Below the pieces are notes generated by a model. The model made no database searches. It had not been told where the DNA came from and saw only the letters and a program-made list of their open reading frames with translations. Shown piece by piece: positions 1 through 13,861 of a DNA stretch of 64,000 nt. The first letter of the stretch is position 1, and the number at the start of each line of letters is the position of its first letter. The translations under genes and the position numbers were made by a program. This DNA comes from Tetrahymena elliotti 4EA (taxonomy: Eukaryota > Ciliophora > Oligohymenophorea > Hymenostomatida > Tetrahymenidae), in assembly GCA_000231825.2 (NCBI GenBank), contig JH720367.1, positions 260,602 through 324,601 of the forward strand, in the 5' to 3' direction.

Positions 1-2090
1 AGAATGAAGAGCTTCTAGAGATTAAAGAGTTTATCAGGTTAGTAGCTGTTTAAACTTTACTTGAGATTTATTGAGTAACATCACCCATCAATTTAAAGAC
101 ATTGTTTTTGACATAATTAAGTTATGAAGCACTTTTATCTATTGCTCCATTAGAATATATTTGAGAAATATTTTACGACTAAAGTTATTAAGATTGACTT
201 TAAAATTTTCCAATAAATCCTGAATAGCAATTAACAGAAAGTAAAGCAGAATTTCTTTCACATTATGAATAGTAATCAGATTATAAATCTATAGAGGCAA
301 AAGAATTCTTATAAATATTTGAATAAATAGCTTTTCCAACAGTTGTGGAATTTTGAGATTAGCTCTATAATAGTCTTCCTTTATGAATAATTAAAAAATA
401 AATGAGATAAATTACTAAAAAATAAAAATAAAACCTGCATTCGAAGATAGGTCTTTTTCATTTTCGTATTATTAAACTTTATTTTACAAATCTTGAGCTT
501 GTTTCCAAGATAAGTTTAATTTCAACATTTATTCTTAATCTTGAGTTAATTACTGTAAGAATTAGGGATCAATCTTATCTTATTAAGAAACAAAAGAAAT
601 TTTTCCTTCAGATTAGACTTTCATTCCCTAGAAGATTTACTAGTTCAAATCTGAGTCGCCATCAGTATTAGGTTAGAGCTTAACTACTGAATGAACATCA
701 GAAGATTTAATAGCACCATTTTAGATACTGTTCTACTAACTATAAGAAGTTTAGTAACTAGTACTGGAGTCATCTTAAAGATCGCTATAAGACTTACTAA
801 TCTACCCAGCTAAGTTAGAAGAAACAGAAGCTTCTAAATTGACTGGAACATTTTCATTATTCAAAACTCTCTTAGTATATTGTAAAGTTGTTCTCTTAAG
901 CATTCTTTTATTTCCATTATTTTAAGTTTCATAAACGTTGTAATAATTCTTAAGAACTATTGGTGACATTTATTCCAAAACATTGAGGATAATTTGTTGC
1001 AAATCGTATCTCATGTTTAGAGGTTTTTGAATTTATCCTATTTAGCCACTCTAAATATTTTTACATAAAATAAATAAACAAATAGATTGGGAAATTGTTA
1101 AAATACTTTTAAAATTGAGAATCTGATAATTGGAAGATAACTATTTAAGAAATCTTAAGGGTCTATATTCTTTTGTTTGAGAATTTCAATTTCTTATTCA
1201 CTTAAATTAGATAATTAGTTCAAGTTAGAGGAGTCATAATGCGAAGCAGTGTTAGCGTTTTTATCAGCGCTTTCTTAGTTATTATCTTAGGCTGCTTGGG
1301 GGTAATCTTAAAACTAAAGGGTTGAGTTTTAAGATAGAGTAATTTAAGATTTGATAAAGTACAAGATCATATCAAATTCTAAATAAGAAAAAATTTATTT
1401 AAAAAACTAAAATGAAAAAAATGTTTAATTACCTGTTTCATTAACATTCAAGCACACAATACCAAATTGATATGAAGAAGGTAGAGAAGAGCTTTCTGTA
1501 GAATTATCTATATTTTGAAGTATTCTGTTATTCACTATCTCATATTGATAAATCCTTTAGGTTTGGGGAACATGAATGATTTAAATTAAATTATTTTATT
1601 GCCCAGCCTTCATTGAATTAAAAGGAAATTCATTAGTTTAATTAAATTTTCAATAAAGATTTTACAGTAATCTATGATTCGTACTTAGCATAGGTAACAG
1701 GAACATGTGGAGTAGAGTTTTTAGAATCATTTTAATCAGAAAATATCTGATAAGCTGCAAAACCAGCTAAAATTCCAGATAAAACTAGTAGCAAAGATAC
1801 AGAAATGATTATCTTCTATTTTCTAGAAAGACCTTTCTTGGATTAGTTTTCTTCAATTTCTATTATTAAAAAATAAATTATTTATTTATGTTAAAATATA
1901 GATTCAAATAATAAATACTTAAAATTTCAGGGAAATAATTCTTTTAGTCTTTTGTAACCAGTTCAATTTTAGACTAGCGAGGTATGTTGAACTAAGTTGT
2001 CATACATTATTATTGTTCAGGCATACTAGGTATCTTTGAAAGGGAACAATTTTAAGATTCCTTTTAGAATGATTAATTATGTGACAGCAT
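1..2090 (-). CDS. Type II membrane protein, 3' end outside window (paralogue of next gene)
   Basis: I do not recognise a named family. Reading TAA/TAG as Gln, the start MLSHNQSFQK is followed by a Gln-rich cytosolic stretch. A single membrane segment near residues 78-98 comes next (SVSLLLVLSGILAGFAAY), preceded by basic residues, so the large C-terminal part should face outside. I place five introns at 1860-1918, 1608-1665, 1379-1432, 1051-1106 and 379-434; exon lengths keep the frame throughout. The protein aligns along its length with the gene at 3850-7997: shared MLS start, CLNV before FDM, LPIIRF, MSPIVLK. It is therefore a tandem duplicate. The last visible exon is still open at base 1, so the C terminus is missing here. 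The function is unknown; the topology suggests a surface or vesicle membrane protein. Transcription would start in the 2.1-3.8 kb spacer. Confidence 0.8.
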
Positions 2091-3849
2091 TTTAGAGCAA
2101 GTAATATTTATTTATTTTCTCTTTTCTTTTTTATTTTGAAAAGATTTTAATTGAATTTTTGTTTTTTAATTATTAACATTTAATCCAATACCTCTCAAGT
2201 CTATTTAAAAGTTAATCCTACAATATTTAATAATTTATGGTGTTTATTAAAACACCAAAAAGCATTAAGCTAGTTTCTTAACTCAAACTTTCTTTCATTC
2301 AAATAACATAATTTTTAAAATAAGATCAGCAATTAATTAAATTTATACAAATTTACCAGAAAAATTAAGATTTCTGCTGTTTACTGGATTCATAAATGAA
2401 AAATAATCAGCTTTTAATCATTGCTTAATGGATAAATATCATCTTCAGCTTTTGCAGCAACACTCAGCAATCAATAATAATTATCTAGTTCATATCTGCC
2501 AAATAAGAAGAAATAAACTCCATTTAACAAATTCAGTTTTTTGATTTTACTCATTTAAAAAAAAAAATTTTATTTCTCCATATTAACCATAAATACAATC
2601 AATAAATTTTGTTTTACAAATATATAAATGCTAGAATGGTTTTGTATTTTTGGTAAAATATTAATTCGTTCTTGCTTTTAGATTATTTGTTTATTTTATA
2701 AATTTTAGTTATGTAAAAAGGGATATCATTCGTGAACTCAGAACTAATTCTCCCTCAATTATTATTCTTAGTAAAAGATTTTTACAATATAGTCAATTTT
2801 AAATTACAATCTTTAGCCATTTAATTATTATTTCATTTTGTTATTTTACAATTAACCTTAATTAGAAAGATTTGTAAAATAGCAATGGATATTACTTAAT
2901 TTATTTTTAAAGATTAAGTTCTTTAAACATAAAATAATATTTACACTATTAAAAAATAAAAATTATATAATTTTCAAGAATGTAAATCTAAAATTTGGAT
3001 TTTACCTTTAATTACTAAAATGTAATAGCATTTATGAAAGTTCTCTAAATGTTTTTTAAAAACCAGCATTCAAGTGCTACATTTTTTTTAATTAAAATAA
3101 TAATCTATATTTATACTTTTAATTATTTGGCTACAATATTAGAAAAATGTTAATTGATTTTATCACTTCCCTCACAACCATATGTAAATTATGTGAGAAT
3201 TTTATCCACAAAAAATATTTTTTTCATTAATAAATAATTTTACTGTTTCCTAATTTTATATATTTAAATAAATAAGTAATTTATTGTTTTACGCATTTAT
3301 AAATTATCTATGGCTTACTTGATATAGATTATTTTAATGAATGTGCTTGAAAAACAAAAATAATTAGCTTAAACCAGTGGTAATTTAATTATTTTATTAT
3401 GTGACACCACTCATTTGATTTATTATTTAAATATCATATTAATGTTTACTCAAAACTCAAAAACAAAACAGGTTTATATTGAAAAGATGTTCGTAGAATA
3501 TTATATAAAAGCATTTCCCCATCCTTTATAGATGATTCATGTTAGTTATTATATAAAAAAAATTTTATTTATATCCATTGTTAACTAGGTTTGTTTCTTA
3601 GCTTTAAATTCATATATAAGATTTGAGTTTTTTGCAAAATATTTTATAAATTATTTTTAAAAATTTTAATTATTATTTGAAAATTAAAAAAAACACTTTT
3701 TAAAATTAAAATTTTCATTTTTACTAGAAAAAATAATTTTTTGTTGAAAAAAAAAAACATATTATTAAAATTAAATAGCATAAAAATAAAATACAAGTAA
3801 TTTTCATTAAAAAAATGATAATTTATTATATCAAATAATTTAATATCAA
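2091..3849. other. Intergenic spacer, no gene seen
   Basis: This is extremely AT-rich sequence between two genes on the same strand. It should hold the 3' region of the right-hand paralogue and the promoter of the left-hand one. I find no convincing coding frame under the ciliate code. The minus-strand frame near 3644-3853 is Phe/Lys/Asn low-complexity sequence. No RNA gene or distinct repeat was recognised. Confidence 0.6.
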
Positions 3850-6800
3850 TCAAAATGTTCCCTCTGCGATACGCTTTGAGTAGCTCTCACTTTTGAATTC
3901 AAAAGGATCAAAAAGATCTTTTCTTACAGGTTTTATCTTAAGACTTGATAAGCATTTGAAGGCGGAGCTGATTTTGTTACCTACAACTTAATACCAGCTA
4001 GGGTTTTAAGCTGCAATATCAAGTGATTAAACAGATTTTTTTACAGAATCTGTTGAGTTTAGAGGTGGGAGAATACCTCCGCATTATTCTATTTGCTATG
4101 GCATATAGTATTAATAATAAATTCCTGCCTTTACACTAAAAGGATTGAAAGAACCATCAAAGAAATATTTTCCATGGTAGTTGTTAAGCATTTATAATTA
4201 CACTCCTGCTGTGATATTGGTATCTAGAAAAGTACCCTCAGCATAACCACCTGCTTCAGCAATATAAACAGAGGCAGATACTTCACCTTTAACAAGTACC
4301 TTAGTATTAACTAATGCTAAGAGATCAAGAGTGGTATTCTTAAAAGTAAAGTTCATCTATATGCCTGTATTCCAACTTGCTGAAAGTTTGAGCTATATAG
4401 CAATACCAATTGGAGTAGGATAAAGATATAAATATTAAACAGGAATATCTATATTTGGAAATTTGAAGCTTTATTAGAAATCAGCATTAGCAATTAATTA
4501 TGCAATTAATTCTTTATAAATTTTCTTAACATCGATTTCTTAACCAGAAACTACTTAGTTGTAAGTTTCTAATAGATCATTACTTATGAGTTAAGTAGCT
4601 TATGTAGTTAAGGCATATGAAGCTTGCAAAGCTACAGGCTAATTAACTTACTATTCAACTGTGTCGAGTATAACCTATTCTGATTGCTATTTAGTACCTT
4701 AAATAAATTTGGTAAGATATTAGCCAACTAATCCTGTATCAATATTATTGTTAACTATAGTAAATTTTATATCGTTAGCAAATGAAAGAGTGCTTGAGTA
4801 TAAAATTTTGATATCAGTAACAAATTATTTAAATTTGTTAGGGATGTTCTTAATTTGTTATATTTTACTGGTAATATTATTGAATTTAGTATTCATTAAA
4901 GTTCTCACACCAGAAACAGTATCTTCAATATCATTTAAAATGGGTTTTTGATAGAACAAAGGATCATCATCAGGATAAGAAGTAGAATTTAAGAAAGAAA
5001 TTACACCTTTATAAACTGTTTTAGCTTAAGAAAGAAGAATTTTTGAGTCTTCAAGCAAATCATTCTTCCATGACATTAAATCAGAATAAATCTTCATACC
5101 AATATTCTTAAGTTAATCAGCCGTTTTTGAAGCATCATCTTTGATCTTTAAAGCTAAATCGACAGGTAAATTTAACAAATTAACTGTAAAATCAAGTGAG
5201 ATTGTCATGACTTCAGTAGCTTTGATTTTTTTGATTTATTCTGATAGATCAGTGATATTCTTCTTAATTATCATAACATCTTAGTAAACATCGGTGCCAA
5301 AACTAACAAAACTGGTAAGTTCAGCTTTAATATTATTGATTCTTTATTGATCTTCTACTGTTGTATTAGAATTTATTTTCAAAGATTCTAATTAGTTTAT
5401 AACAGCATTCTTAGTAGTATCAAGTGTTTACTTCAATCCTTCCTTAAGTTAATTGATGAGCTGAGTATTGTTTGCAACAGATTTGATAGCATCTGAGATA
5501 GCTTATTTAATTTAACTATTTCCATTAAATTGAGAAACTATTGTGCTCAGTTAATCAGTGATATTATTTAATGGTAAATTGAGATTAGTAAGATTAGCAC
5601 TGTGATTCATATTTTAGACTAGTGTATTGATATTTTAATTAATAAATTAATCAATTAAAGTAGAGTTTTAAAATATCTAGTCAGCATTATCAAGGATAAC
5701 CTTTTCAATAATATCCATAGCTTCAGTAGCAGGTTTTTCAATAACATCAGCTATTATTTAAGTGTGGTGATCAAGAAGGAATTTTAATTCATCTTTAACA
5801 GCTTGACTAACTCCATTATTTTATTTTGCTTAATCCACAAAATTTTTTATCTTAGCATATTTATCATTATAGAAATTTTAGATCTCGGTAATTAATTATT
5901 TAAAAGCAAGATTTTTAGCTTTAAGATAGGTGAATGTTCTAGTGGTGAGGGTATTCAAAGGGTCTTAAAGTATTTAATTTACCTAACTAAAAGTAACTTA
6001 TATTAATTGTTCAATTTATTTGATTTATTGGATAATTTTAAGAGAATCTCCTTGTACAATTTGTTTGTATTAACCTAAAATGGGGTTCTAATCAATGCTA
6101 ATTGTATATTCAATCTTATTTAATATGCCATCAAGAGCAAGGGAAACTGAGTCAATACTCTTTTAAATTTCTCCTTAAACAACAAATATTTTTTCATTAA
6201 GAATATTAGTTATGTATTAATAAATTTTTAAGACCTTAGAAATATTGACAGTTGTATTCTTTTCAAGAATTTTCATACTAGCTCCATTAAAAAAGCTGTA
6301 TAAACTTACATTACACATATCTCCTGAAGCAGTAGCATCTGAGCATTCAGATTTTAAATCTGCGCCAAACTCCATAGAAGCATATGTTTTTCTAAAAATA
6401 GGCTTAATGATAGAAGAACTAAAAGATTTTGCTTGTTATAAAATTCTTTAATTATGAGATTCATCATTATGTGTCCTTAAAGATTGTTTAGATAAGTTGA
6501 AAATTTTGTTATAATTATCAATAGCTTGATCCCAGCTCAATTCAAGGACACTCATATTTTCTTAGTCTTAGATAAGGGTGTTTAAAAAGGATTAGTCCAT
6601 AATATCTTCTTAGCTAATAAAATTAATTTCACATTTTGAGTTCATGGATAATTTTGAAAAGAGTGGTTATGAGTGATCATCTTCATCAACTAATTCATCT
6701 TCTATAGAAAAAATAGATGAAACTTGACTTTAAGAAAGAGCACCATTCATGATACTTGAAGTCTATTAGTAATCAGAGTGAGTACAAGTCTTATTATTGT

Positions 6801-7997
6801 TTCTTTCATTTGAAGTTTGGTATTATTTTTAAGCGTTAATTATTCCATTGTCTTGAATTTAAGCTTCATAAATAGGCTATACTAAATCATCACTCAAGAT
6901 CCTAACATAATTACTCTTGATGGAGCTAGAAAGAAGTCTCTTACCCTAGGAAATGTTATAGAAATCTTTAAGAACAATAGGAGAAATCTAATCAAGTATG
7001 TTTAAGTAAATTTAATGGAGATCATATCTTATTCTCAAAGGTTATTGAACATAAGATATAGCACCATTCTTGAGCATAGTGAATCTAATTATAGGCAAAC
7101 TAGAAGCATAAAATTGTTCAGCAGAAATTCCATTAGATTGAAGTATATCTATTTCTTTCTAGGTAAGGAATCCAAACTCATTTTCAAGGTCATTTAAGGT
7201 TTCATTTTGATCAAATTAGTTTTCACTGTTCAAGAATCTTCTTTATGATTCTTTAAAACTGGGATAACCCTTCAAATTAGATTATTCAGTTTCAAAGTTT
7301 CCAGATATCGTGGATTCAATGAAATAAAGAACCATATCGAATGCTTTAATTAAATAAATTAATTTTATGTAAAATTTTTAATTAAAATTAAAATTACAAG
7401 AATCAGTAACATTCAAACAGACAAGTCCAAATTTATGACTAATTCTTGATTTGGTATGAGATTATTTCTCTTCACTTTAAGCAGTTATTTGATTATTACT
7501 CAAAACGTACTCATAAATCTTTTAGCTTTAAGGTACATGAATGATCTCAACTAGATTATTTTCTTGACCAATCTAATTATTTTTTAAAGTATTTATTAAA
7601 TATTTTTCTCAAGAAAATTTTTTTTTACCTTAATTTGGTTCTAATATTAAGGATAGGTAGAAGGAATTTAAGGACCACTTATTTACTTTGAAATTATAAA
7701 ATAAGCAGCAAGACCACCACCTATTATAGCTATGGCAAGGAAAACAGCCAAACCAATAAAATATTTCTGTCTCTTAGTGAGAGGTTACTTTTCATTTGCA
7801 TCAAGAAATACAGTAGAAGCACCACTTGCAGGAGGCTATTATGGTTACTCAAGATCAGCTAAGCTTTCAGCGATGTTAGTAAGACTTGACTTCGGTATAG
7901 CTTTGTGATTTAATCTATCTCTAGCAAATTATTAATGAGTATCATCGCTACCCATCATCTAAAGATTTTTTTCAAATGAATGATTAGCAGAAAGCAT
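3850..7997 (-). CDS. Type II membrane protein with large coiled ectodomain (1345 aa)
   Basis: This is the paralogue of the gene at 1-2090, and its family is not recognised. Exon 1 (7629-7997, exactly 123 codons) begins MLSANHSFEK and holds one membrane segment at about residues 80-102 (YFIGLAVFLAIAIIGGG), preceded by TKRQK. Introns lie at 7573-7628 and 7344-7397. The last exon, of more than 1100 codons, runs to the only TGA. The 54-nt second intron has no stop under this code; I call it because the paralogue has an intron at the same place and because removing it restores the FDM alignment. The ectodomain is long, Gln/Asn-rich and mostly helical-looking, with few cysteines, and ends RIAEGTF. 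Three introns present in the paralogue are absent here. A surface or structural role is inference only. Confidence 0.85.
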
Positions 7998-10900
7998 TAT
8001 CGAATATTTATACTTTAATTTTTACTTCACTATTTTTATTTTTTATTAATTTTTTATATTTAAAATTCATAATTATCAGTCCATTTAAATTAAAGTTCTA
8101 GTTTAATAACCTTTAATAATTGAAATTTTATTTAAGATTGATTGACTCAAATTTCTTCTCAAATTAGTTTATGAACAGTATTTTAAGGTGATAATTAGAT
8201 AAAAATCATAAAGTAAACTCATCAATAGAATAAAGTAAGATAAATAAAAATATTCTCGTAACTCACTTTAACTGGAATATTTGCTCATGCTTGCTCATTC
8301 TAGTTTAAAAAAAAAAAAATTATGTTTTCATATCAGCTTTCTTTTGATAGGAATTTTATAATCAAGTAGTACATTTTTGTGGTAAATTGTATTAAATAAT
8401 TAAAAAACACCAATCAGATTAATCTGGATTATTTGTTTAACTTATCTCTTTAATTTTTGATGGTTATATTTAACTTATTCATTTTTAATTTATTACCTGT
8501 AAACAAGAAATTTAAATGTTTCAATTTTTTTAATTCAATTCATATTTTCAAAAAAACATTTTTAAAAGTATTTGACTAAATTTAGTATAAATTCAAGATG
8601 AATCAAAATCTTCTTCATCAAGGAATAGTCTATGAATCAATTCTCAAAACTTTTAATTTTGAAAAGAACTAATTAGAATATAGGTTTCACAATAAATGAT
8701 GCAAACGCTGGCTGGCTTGCTGATTAATTAATAGTTCTATAAATTAAAATCATAAATACTTTTTAATGAATAGATTAATGGATCAAAAATGCAAAAGTAC
8801 TAGATGTTTATCATAATTGTTATTCATATCTTTTTTATCTTTAATAAAAAATTAACCATTTGTATGTTAAACCCATCAAATTTTTGGTTATTAAGTCTTT
8901 ACTTTCTTTTTTTTCCCAACCTACTCAATAATAATAAGTAAATAGATTTATTTTGTCTTAATCCTGATATTTAAAAAATATAATTTTAAATAGTAAGGAT
9001 ATAAGACTTCTTTTAAACATTTCATATTCTACTAAGTGACTGACATTCATGTTAAATCATAATTCATATTAAAATAAATTTTAAGAATGAAAATCAGCAT
9101 ATCGTTAATAGATATTATGATTACTTAAAATAAATTAGTGTGTGTTTCCATTTATTTAGTTGTAATCCATTATTAATAGCTCATTAAATATCTAAATAGA
9201 TAAATTTAAGAAATCACAAAAACTTACTCTTTAATTATTTGTATGCGTTGATAAATAATGATAGATCATACAAAAATTTAAATACATCATCTGCAGCATT
9301 ATTATGCAATATATTTTTACACTTACTGCTCAAACTTGCTTACTGAGTAAAATATTTTCAAGCTAATTTGTATTGTTTACATAAAAAATTTTAACATTTT
9401 GTCATAAAAATAAGCAATTTCTATGAACTCGACTTTAAATTTTTAAAAATATGTTAGTGATATCAAAGATTTAAATCCATTCCTTCATTTCCTGATTTTC
9501 TTTATTTGATGTGTATTTTAGTCTTATATTACCATAAGTAGGTATATTTTTAAAATAAAGAATCAATGATCAATAAATAAATAAATTAAATAAGGAGGGA
9601 ACAATTTTTATTTTTTTCCAATAAAAATAAATGTCATCTTTACAAACTATGAATACATCAATATTTTAGTTTAGATTTTGAATAATTTAAATTAATAACT
9701 AAAAATTTAATGATTTTAAAATTTTCATCAACTTACTTTAAAAAATATAATTCTTATTAATCCAAAAAATTGAAAAAGAGTAAATATTAAATTTTCATAA
9801 ATGAGATAAATATTAAAAAATTGTTATACTTTAAATTTATTTACTTTACAATGATTTCTTTGAAGTTAAATTTTATTACTGACTCATTTTATTTTCAATA
9901 AATAACTCTTTGTTAAATAGATATGACTAAACTAAAGAGATGTTTAAATTTATAAAATATGTTTTTTCTTTAATATAAATTATTAATAAAATATCACTTC
10001 ATTTTAAAAGCTAAAATAGAAAATTGTTGTATGAAATTAATAAATTTCTTGTTGAAATCAATTATTTTAACCATTCATAAAATTATCTCTTGGTAAAATT
10101 AAAATTTTATTATGTTGATGTGGTAATAAAATAAATTTACAAATATTTGCAAATATTTTTAACATATCTTCAAGTGTTGACAAACTTTTAAAATGTTTTT
10201 TGACAATACTAATATTCTTAAAATAAAATTAAAAATTACTCAAGTGTTTTTGATTCCTAAATTTAATTTAATTCTAACTTTTTTAGTTATTACAAAGAAA
10301 ATCTTATTAAAGTAGTAATATGAATACTACAAAAAAATTTGTTTCTCCTTTAAATAATAATCTTTTATGTTATCAAAACATAAAGTTTTTCTAAAGATGA
10401 AACTTAGGAATAAAGGATCATTTTTAAAATAACCTAAAACACTATTTATCTTATAAAAAGTGTTTACATGCATTCATATCAACATAGAATCATAGAACCA
10501 TAGATATGACCTAATCTTTTTATTGGCTGTATTTTAAGAAATAATAGAGCTTATATACCCTCTCTTTAGATTATTAAACCCTTCATTTTATATCATACAT
10601 AAATCTACCTCCTTTCTTTCAACACCTTTTTACATTATACCTAGTTAACCTAAATTTTGATTATTTATCAAAGTAAAGTATTTTTTCATATAAAAATATG
10701 AGGGGAGGTTGTTGAGACTGCTTTTTTCAAAAAATTTTTCTTGTGCAGTTGAAATAAAAGGGAAATAATAATTTTGAAAAATAAAATTTTGTTTATTAAC
10801 CACAGTTTTATTATATCTATAGGAAGATAGAGTTCAAATCTTTCTATAAAAGACTTAAGACCTAATTTATTTAGTTTTGAAATACCAAAAAAAAAAATTT

Positions 10901-12259
10901 AATTCAATCTGAAAACAAAAAATAGACTTTATTCATTTTTTCCTAAAAAAAATTATTCTTAAATTCCAACAAAATATATTTTAATAAAAAGAATTTGTCT
11001 GAAAAAATACAGAATAGTCATTTTTTCATAGTGAATTTAGGTTCTAAAAATTATTTAAAAATGAACAAATGAATTAAAAAAAATTAGAATATTTTTGATA
11101 ATTATTTATACATAAAATATACTAATTATTAAATTTTTTTCTCAATAGTAAGTAAATTTGTTAAAGTTTATGAATTTTTTCTTTTCAATAATACAACTAT
11201 TAATTGATCAGAATTATTCATTTTTTTAAAGAAATCAATAAAATTAATTGCTGATAAATAAAGATTGCTTAATCAATCAACACATTAAATACTATTTAAA
11301 AAAAATAAAGAGTTTATCTTATTAAGAGAAATTAAAAAAAATAGTTTTAACCTCTAATTTTAATTTCTGCTTTGTATTTTTTTAAAGGAGACAAAAGAAA
11401 CTAATCAAAATTAGAAAGAAAATGGTCCAGCTTGAATTTAAAATAAAATTTTTGATGTAGACGCCAATTAAAAATCAAAGAGTGTGGAGTTTTTTTATAA
11501 CTGTGAGCTGAGTGATACCAAGCAAAACACTTACTTTTAGATCAGTATAAATAATTCTGCTTCATAAATTAATATAAGAAAAACAAAAATTATTATGATT
11601 TATTTGATCCTTTTTTCCTTGAAAAAAATGAAAAAATCATTTAGTTTTACAAGCTTAATTAGTTATGTTTAAATAATAAAAATAGCATCAAACAAAATTT
11701 CCTGTCAAAATATTCTAACATCGTTTTTTTTACTTTCGATTTAAATTATGAAGATAGAATTTATTAAATATTATTTCTTAAGAAAGTTAATTTGAATTAA
11801 AAAATTGTTTGTAATTCTTCACATTTTTTAACTTTTTTAAAAGAAAATAATTTAAATTAATTTTGAAGAAAAAATAATTATAAGTATTTGAAATATTGTT
11901 TTGTAGGAATTAGTTTATTTTATTCATGTAATAGAAACAAGATGAAAATAAAATTATGATCAGACATATACTTGCATATTAAATTAGTTGTTATAAATCA
12001 GATTCAGTGTCTAATACAAAAGATAAAAAACCTCAAAAAAAATCAATTCATAGAGACGCCTTCTTATATTTGGAATGAAAAAAATTAATTTTTTTAAAGG
12101 CGATTGTATGATTTAATATTCTCAAGATCCTTGCAAATTAAATTTTTTGTTTGGTTTTAAATAATATTTAATGAAATTCTTTAAATAACAAATACATTGA
12201 ATTGATTGTTTGTATTTATTAATTTGCAAATAATTTCCTATAGTTTTTATATAAAAGAA
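7998..12259. other. 4.2 kb gene-poor spacer between divergent genes
   Basis: This is the longest unannotated stretch in the window. It is AT-rich throughout, dominated by A/T tracts, with no frame of coding character on either strand under the ciliate code. A patch around 11420-11560 is less AT-rich than its surroundings but has only a 29-codon frame. A small inverted repeat lies near its right end (separate entry). It must contain the promoters of the two flanking, divergently transcribed genes. Confidence 0.5.
12057..12102. other. Small inverted repeat upstream of the 12260 gene
   Basis: CGCCTT at 12057-12062 is complementary to AAGGCG at 12097-12102. A second, A/T-only palindrome lies inside the loop. 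It sits about 160 bases upstream of the next start codon. In such AT-rich DNA the G/C arms stand out, but a 6-bp stem could be chance. Confidence 0.25.
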
Positions 12260-13861
12260 ATGATAAGCGAATCAATTGAAAACATAAATAATAAAATGAT
12301 GCTCTAAAAAATACGTGAAAGTCAAGAAACTCTAACTTCTATGTCTTGCAAAATTCATTCATAAGGATTATTTGATTAGCTTAATTTTATTGAAAAAGAT
12401 CCTCTTGATGCTGAGAGAGAACATTTTTAGTCTATGACTTCAAACACCATCGAAAACATAAGGTCTAAATTATAAAAAAAAGAAACCTAATAATCAGATA
12501 AAGATGGTAAATAATTCTTATTTGATTTTGAAAATAAAAGCTCTGAATATTATCCATAATTCTCATCAGCCAACGAAATACTTAATTTTTTTAACTAATT
12601 AACTTCAGGTTAATAGAAGACTTCCAATTTCAAAAGCTCTAATACTAATAATGTTGCTAATGATGTATAAGAAATGAATGAATCAAATTGTTCTACTAAC
12701 TTACTTACTTCCTCAATTAAATTTTATAATCAACACCAATACAAAAAATAATTTTCTGAGAACGATTAGAACCCATAATTAAAAAAATAAGAAACCATAT
12801 AGCCTACTTAATATGAAGAAAATAAAGATTTTGACCTGTTTTCTTTCATTCCTTTAAAAATGAGGAACCTTAAATCTGAAAGACAACAAAAATAAGAAAA
12901 CGATGAATAAGAGGATAAGAAATTGCTTATTAAGGAATTGAATTTATAGATTTTAAATTAAGTAGTAGAATAAGCGGAAAGTATCGTTATAGATTTAAGC
13001 GATAGGGAAGATGATTTTAGCTAGGAGTGTATTATATCTCATCCTTTAAAATTTGATAATATACATTTAGAATTACCTTAAATTGCTTAGCCTTGCTAAT
13101 TAGAATAAAACTAGTAATTATTGGATAATTTATTATCTCATGATTTTGATATCTCACATATTAGTTAAAATATTTCGAATATTTCTTAATAATCTCTTGG
13201 GGATCATATAATTAAGTGCCATTCTGGAAATAATCTTAATGTTTAAAATAAAGAAATTCCCTCACTAAAAAGGTAAAGCTCAGAACCTTTGACATAAAGC
13301 ATCTACAAAGATAAATTAATTTCATCGAATAGCTCAATAAGCTAATTCAGCTAAAAAAGCTCTAACAAAAAAACAATTTAAAGATGTAAGATTGACAAAA
13401 AGTAAAACAAAAAAAATTAAAATCAAGAAATAATATCTTCCTCTTTGCCTATATAAAATGAAAAAACAGCAGAATCTTCAATTATTAAATCAGAAAATTA
13501 ACTTTGTTGTAGAATAGGAAAATAATTTGCTAAATATTTAAAGCTAAAAAGAGACAGTTGTCTTTTGAAAAGCGATAAAAAAGGAGCTCTTCTTTATAAA
13601 TAATACAAAGAACTATTTAAAAACACTTTCAATAACTTAAAGCAAAAGTAAAATTTTGATAATTTTTTGTAAGAATAATATGAAGAAAATAATATTGAGG
13701 GTTTGTAAGCTCAATTCTTAGAATTTCTAGATTCTAAGATTGAAAACTGTAAAATAGAAGAGGGCAATTAGGTGTAAGTTTCTGTTTTAGAATTTCAGAA
13801 AATAAAAGATTAATTTTTAAAATAGAAATCTAGTTCAATAAAATCTCCTAAAAATAAATGA
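12260..13861 (+). CDS. Gln-rich hypothetical protein (533 aa), single exon
   Basis: This is an unrecognised gene with one uninterrupted frame of 534 codons from ATG (MISESIENINNK) to TGA. Its many internal TAA/TAG codons must be read as Gln. It is hydrophilic, rich in Gln, Asn, Ser, Lys and Glu, with acidic patches such as DLSDREDDF near residue 250 and a Lys-rich, possibly helical C-terminal quarter containing KYLKLKRDSC. There is no signal peptide, membrane segment or zinc motif, so it is probably a soluble, largely disordered cytosolic or nuclear protein. The start is the first in-frame ATG after a run of A/T. It converges with the cyclic-nucleotide-binding gene downstream. The lack of introns contrasts with its neighbours. 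Confidence 0.8.

Noticed and set aside
8276..8320. Repeated TTGCTCAT-like words as a possible RNA gene or repeat
   Set aside because: Only two short imperfect copies, with no fold resembling a tRNA or snRNA.
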